Assembly: GCA_002470165.1 (NCBI GenBank)
Contig: DKNF01000281.1
Span: forward strand, 1-35,958
Reading direction: 5' to 3'
Length of the DNA stretch: 35,958 nt
From: Betaproteobacteria bacterium UBA7395
Lineage (GTDB): Bacteria; Pseudomonadota; Gammaproteobacteria; Burkholderiales; Rhodocyclaceae
Of the stretch, positions 33,513-35,958 are shown piece after piece (position 1 is the stretch's first letter; the number at the start of each line of letters is the position of its first letter). The position numbers and the translations under genes were made by a program. A model generated the notes under the pieces. It saw only the letters and a program-made list of their open reading frames with translations. It did no database searches and had not been told where the DNA came from.

Positions 33513-35958
33513 GGCGGATGCCCTCCCATTGTTTCTGCAAGCGCTTCACCGACACCGGCACCGGCGTGCGCAACTCCTGCGCGTAGAGACCGACGCGCAG
33601 TTCTTCCAACAGCCAGCGGAACTGCTCGACCTGCGGATCGACCGCGCCCATCTTCGCCAGCTGGATCGCGCGGCGTTCGTAGTTGGTCCACAGCGGCGCG
33701 TACTCGGCCATCAACTGGGCGTCGCGGGCGGGATTGGCTTTCAGCTTGTCGAGACGCACGCCGATCGCTTTCAGGTAGCGCGGGTAGTGCTGCAAGCGCT
33801 CGAACGGCGTATCGACGACGAAGTTCCTGCCAATCAGGCGCTTCAGTTGCGCCTCGATGTCGGCGACAGCCGCCGCCTGCGCCTTGAACGCCGGCAGCTT
33901 CTTCGTCACCGCCTGCCATTCGCTGAGCACGGTACCGACCAGGCGGCAGACTTCCTGCATGATCAACCCGAGCCGCGCCTTGGCCTCGGTACAACGCGCC
34001 TTGAACGCCTCCGGCGTGGTCGGCAGCGGTTCGGTCAGGCAGGCACGCTCGAACGTCAATTCGACGATCAGCCGCTTCAGGTCGTCGCTGCTGCCCAGCG
34101 CCATGAACTGCATCGCCATCTGGGTCAGGCCGGGGACGTTCTTGTCGAAGTACTTCACCTGCTCCCTGAACTGCAGCATGAACAGCCGCGACAGACCCTT
34201 GCGGTGCGCGTCGGCGGCTTCCTCGGCGGAATCGAAGACCTTCAGGCTGACCGTTTCGCCGTCGTCGATCAGCGCCGGATAGCCGATCACGGTTTGTTTC
34301 CCAACCGGGACTTCCATCAGCTCCGGCAGTTCGCCGAAGGTCCAGGCGGTGAGTTGGGTATATTCGGACGGCGTTTCGTGCAGTTCGGCGAATTCCTCCT
34401 TGGCTTCCTTGCCCCATTCACCGCGCAGCGCGACCAGGCTGCGGTTCATGTCGAGTTGCCGGCCGTGCTCGTCGATCAACTTGTAGTTCATCGAGAAGTG
34501 CGGCGGAAGCGCGTCGGGGCGGAAGGCGTCGGGCGTCACCGCCCAGCCGCGCGCGTTCAGCCCGCGCGCTTCGAGGATGAATTCGATCAGCGGGTTGATG
34601 ATGCCCTGGTTGAGCTTGCGGTCGTTGCCTTCGACAGCGGCCAGGAATTCCTCGACGAATTCCGGCACCGGCACCAGCTTGGCGCGGATTTTCTGCGGCA
34701 GCGTCTTGATCAACTGCACCAGCTTTTCCTTGATCAGCCCCGGCACCAGCCATTCCATGCGCGCCGCCGGAATCTGGTTGAGCTGCGCCAGCGGCAGCGT
34801 CAGCGTGACGCCATCCCTGGGCGAGCCCGGCTCGAAGTGATAAGTGAGCGCATACTCCACACCGCCGGCCTTGAGCTTGTGCGGGAAGGCTTCGGTGGTG
34901 ACGCCGGCTGCCGAGTGGCGCATCAGGTCGTCCTTGGCCAGGAAGAGCAGCTTCGGGTTGTCCTGCTCGGCGGTCTTGCGCCAGTGGTCGAAGGTGGCGC
35001 CGTTGTGGATGTCTTCCGGGATCAGGTGATCGTAGAAGGCGAAGATCAGCTCGTCATCGACCAGCACGTCCTGCCGACGCTGCTTGTGCTCGATCTTCTC
35101 GATCTCGCGAATCTGCTTCTGGTTGTGCTGAAAGAAGGGCCAGCGCTTGGCAAAGCTTTCCTCGATTTCCTCAGCAACCAACCCCTGACGGATGAAGATC
35201 TCGCGCGCCTCGGCCGGCGCCAGCGGGCCGTAATGGATGCGCCGCTTGGGGTTGATGACGATCCCGTAGAGCGTCGTGCGCTCCCAGCCGGCGACCTGCA
35301 TCGCCTTCTTTTCCCAGTGCGGATCGAAGTACTGGCGCTTGATCAGGTGAGCGCCCACTTTCTCGATCCAGTCCGATTCGATGCGCGCCACGCAGCGGCC
35401 AAAGAGGCGCGTCGTCTCGGTGATCTCGGCAGCCATGATCCACTTGCCGGCCTTCTTCTGCAGCGGCGACGACGGGTGGATCAGGAAACGGATGCCGCGC
35501 GCGCCGAGGTAGTAACCGGACTCATCCGACTTGCAGCCAATATTGCCCAACAGCCCGGAGAGCAGCGCCATATGGATGGCGTCGTAGGTACCGGGAATCT
35601 CGTTTTCCTTCCAGCCAAGTTCGGTCACCATCGCGTGCAACTGCCCATGCACCTCGCGCCATTCGCGCAGGCGCAGGTAGGAAAGGAAATGCGCGTGACA
35701 GGTATCGACCAGCGACTTGTTCGATTTCTTGTGCTCGACGGCCTGCTTGAACCAGCCCCACAATTTGACCCAACTGAGGAATTCCGATTTCTCGTCGGCG
35801 AACAATTTGTGCTTTTCGTCCGCCGCCTGCTGGCGTTCCTGCGGCCGCTCGCGCGGGTCCTGCGTGGACAGCCCGGCAGCGATGATCAGCACTTCGCTCA
35901 GGCAACCGAGGTCACGGGCGGCGACCAGCATGCGGCCGATGCGCGGATCGAGCGGCAG
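33505..35958 (-). CDS. hrpA: ATP-dependent RNA helicase HrpA, C-terminal part (cut by window edge)
   Basis: The frame is open to the window end; 817 residues are visible of a family that is about 1,300 long. The missing 5' part would hold the DEAH motor. Visible from the edge: LPLDPRIGRMLVAARDLGCL (HA2/ratchet start), an OB-like region with NPKRRIHYGPLAPAEAREIF, and the long DUF3418-type C-terminus with NPKLLFLAKDDLMRH and PVSVKRLQKQWEGIRHG at the end. DEAH/RHA helicase involved in mRNA processing and ribosome rescue. Confidence 0.95.
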   Translation of the reverse strand: MPLDPRIGRMLVAARDLGCLSEVLIIAAGLSTQDPRERPQERQQAADEKHKLFADEKSEFLSWVKLWGWFKQAVEHKKSNKSLVDTCHAHFLSYLRLREWREVHGQLHAMVTELGWKENEIPGTYDAIHMALLSGLLGNIGCKSDESGYYLGARGIRFLIHPSSPLQKKAGKWIMAAEITETTRLFGRCVARIESDWIEKVGAHLIKRQYFDPHWEKKAMQVAGWERTTLYGIVINPKRRIHYGPLAPAEAREIFIRQGLVAEEIEESFAKRWPFFQHNQKQIREIEKIEHKQRRQDVLVDDELIFAFYDHLIPEDIHNGATFDHWRKTAEQDNPKLLFLAKDDLMRHSAAGVTTEAFPHKLKAGGVEYALTYHFEPGSPRDGVTLTLPLAQLNQIPAARMEWLVPGLIKEKLVQLIKTLPQKIRAKLVPVPEFVEEFLAAVEGNDRKLNQGIINPLIEFILEARGLNARGWAVTPDAFRPDALPPHFSMNYKLIDEHGRQLDMNRSLVALRGEWGKEAKEEFAELHETPSEYTQLTAWTFGELPELMEVPVGKQTVIGYPALIDDGETVSLKVFDSAEEAADAHRKGLSRLFMLQFREQVKYFDKNVPGLTQMAMQFMALGSSDDLKRLIVELTFERACLTEPLPTTPEAFKARCTEAKARLGLIMQEVCRLVGTVLSEWQAVTKKLPAFKAQAAAVADIEAQLKRLIGRNFVVDTPFERLQHYPRYLKAIGVRLDKLKANPARDAQLMAEYAPLWTNYERRAIQLAKMGAVDPQVEQFRWLLEELRVGLYAQELRTPVPVSVKRLQKQWEGIRHG

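Overview
The window is dense, GC-rich bacterial chromosome carrying about 47 genes, with no RNA gene, IS element, CRISPR array or long non-coding stretch. Gene content and order (mla genes, ibaG, murA, his genes, hinT, tatABC; kdsD-lptC-lptA; two phasins; an MSHA-type pilus cluster) point to a betaproteobacterium, most likely in the Rhodocyclales. That placement is inferred from synteny and protein character, not from a marker gene. Both ends are cut: the first gene (HtrA-type protease) lacks its N-terminus and the last (HrpA helicase) lacks its helicase core.

Positions 1-3057: end of a periplasmic HtrA-type protease and a class II glutamine amidotransferase (+), converging on tatA-tatB-tatC (-). 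Positions 3058-11076 (-): histidine biosynthesis, read as hisG-hisD, then hisB-hisH-hisA-hisF-hisI-hisE-hinT into tat, mostly with 1-4 base stop/start overlaps. The series is broken between hisD and hisB by a two-gene chromate transporter and by hisC, which lies on the opposite strand. Positions 11210-18296 (-): a cold-shock protein, murA, ibaG, a two-gene ABC-2 exporter and the phospholipid transport operon mlaF-E-D-A-C-B.

Positions 18446-27835 (+): a tightly overlapping ten-gene pilus or pseudopilus operon. It holds an MshL-type secretin lipoprotein, a TPR protein, an MshE-type ATPase, a GspF/PilC-type platform protein, a GspL-like and a GspM/PilO-like inner-membrane protein, a small exported protein, and three pilin-like proteins. 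Several of these are recognisable only by architecture. This is the least characterised part of the window.

Positions 27920-30098 (+): kdsD, lptC and lptA (LPS Kdo supply and LPS transport) without the usual kdsC and lptB. Positions 30099-31516 (+): two paralogous phasins behind a near-consensus sigma-70 promoter flanked by two identical 13-base repeats, closed by a strong terminator. Positions 31529-35958 (-): hrpA (partial), an EI24/CysZ-like membrane protein, a CinA-N-like MoCF-fold protein and a YbaK-type deacylase, all overlapping.

The most unusual signals are two textbook intrinsic terminators inside the 5' coding parts of genes (chromate transporter, 9068-9094; small pilus gene, 25135-25168). 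Others are the inverted hisC, a cysteine-free MlaA that cannot be a lipoprotein, a proline in place of the leading arginine in both c-di-GMP-type motifs of the pilus ATPase, an internally duplicated tip-pilin candidate, and the repeat-flanked phasin promoter.
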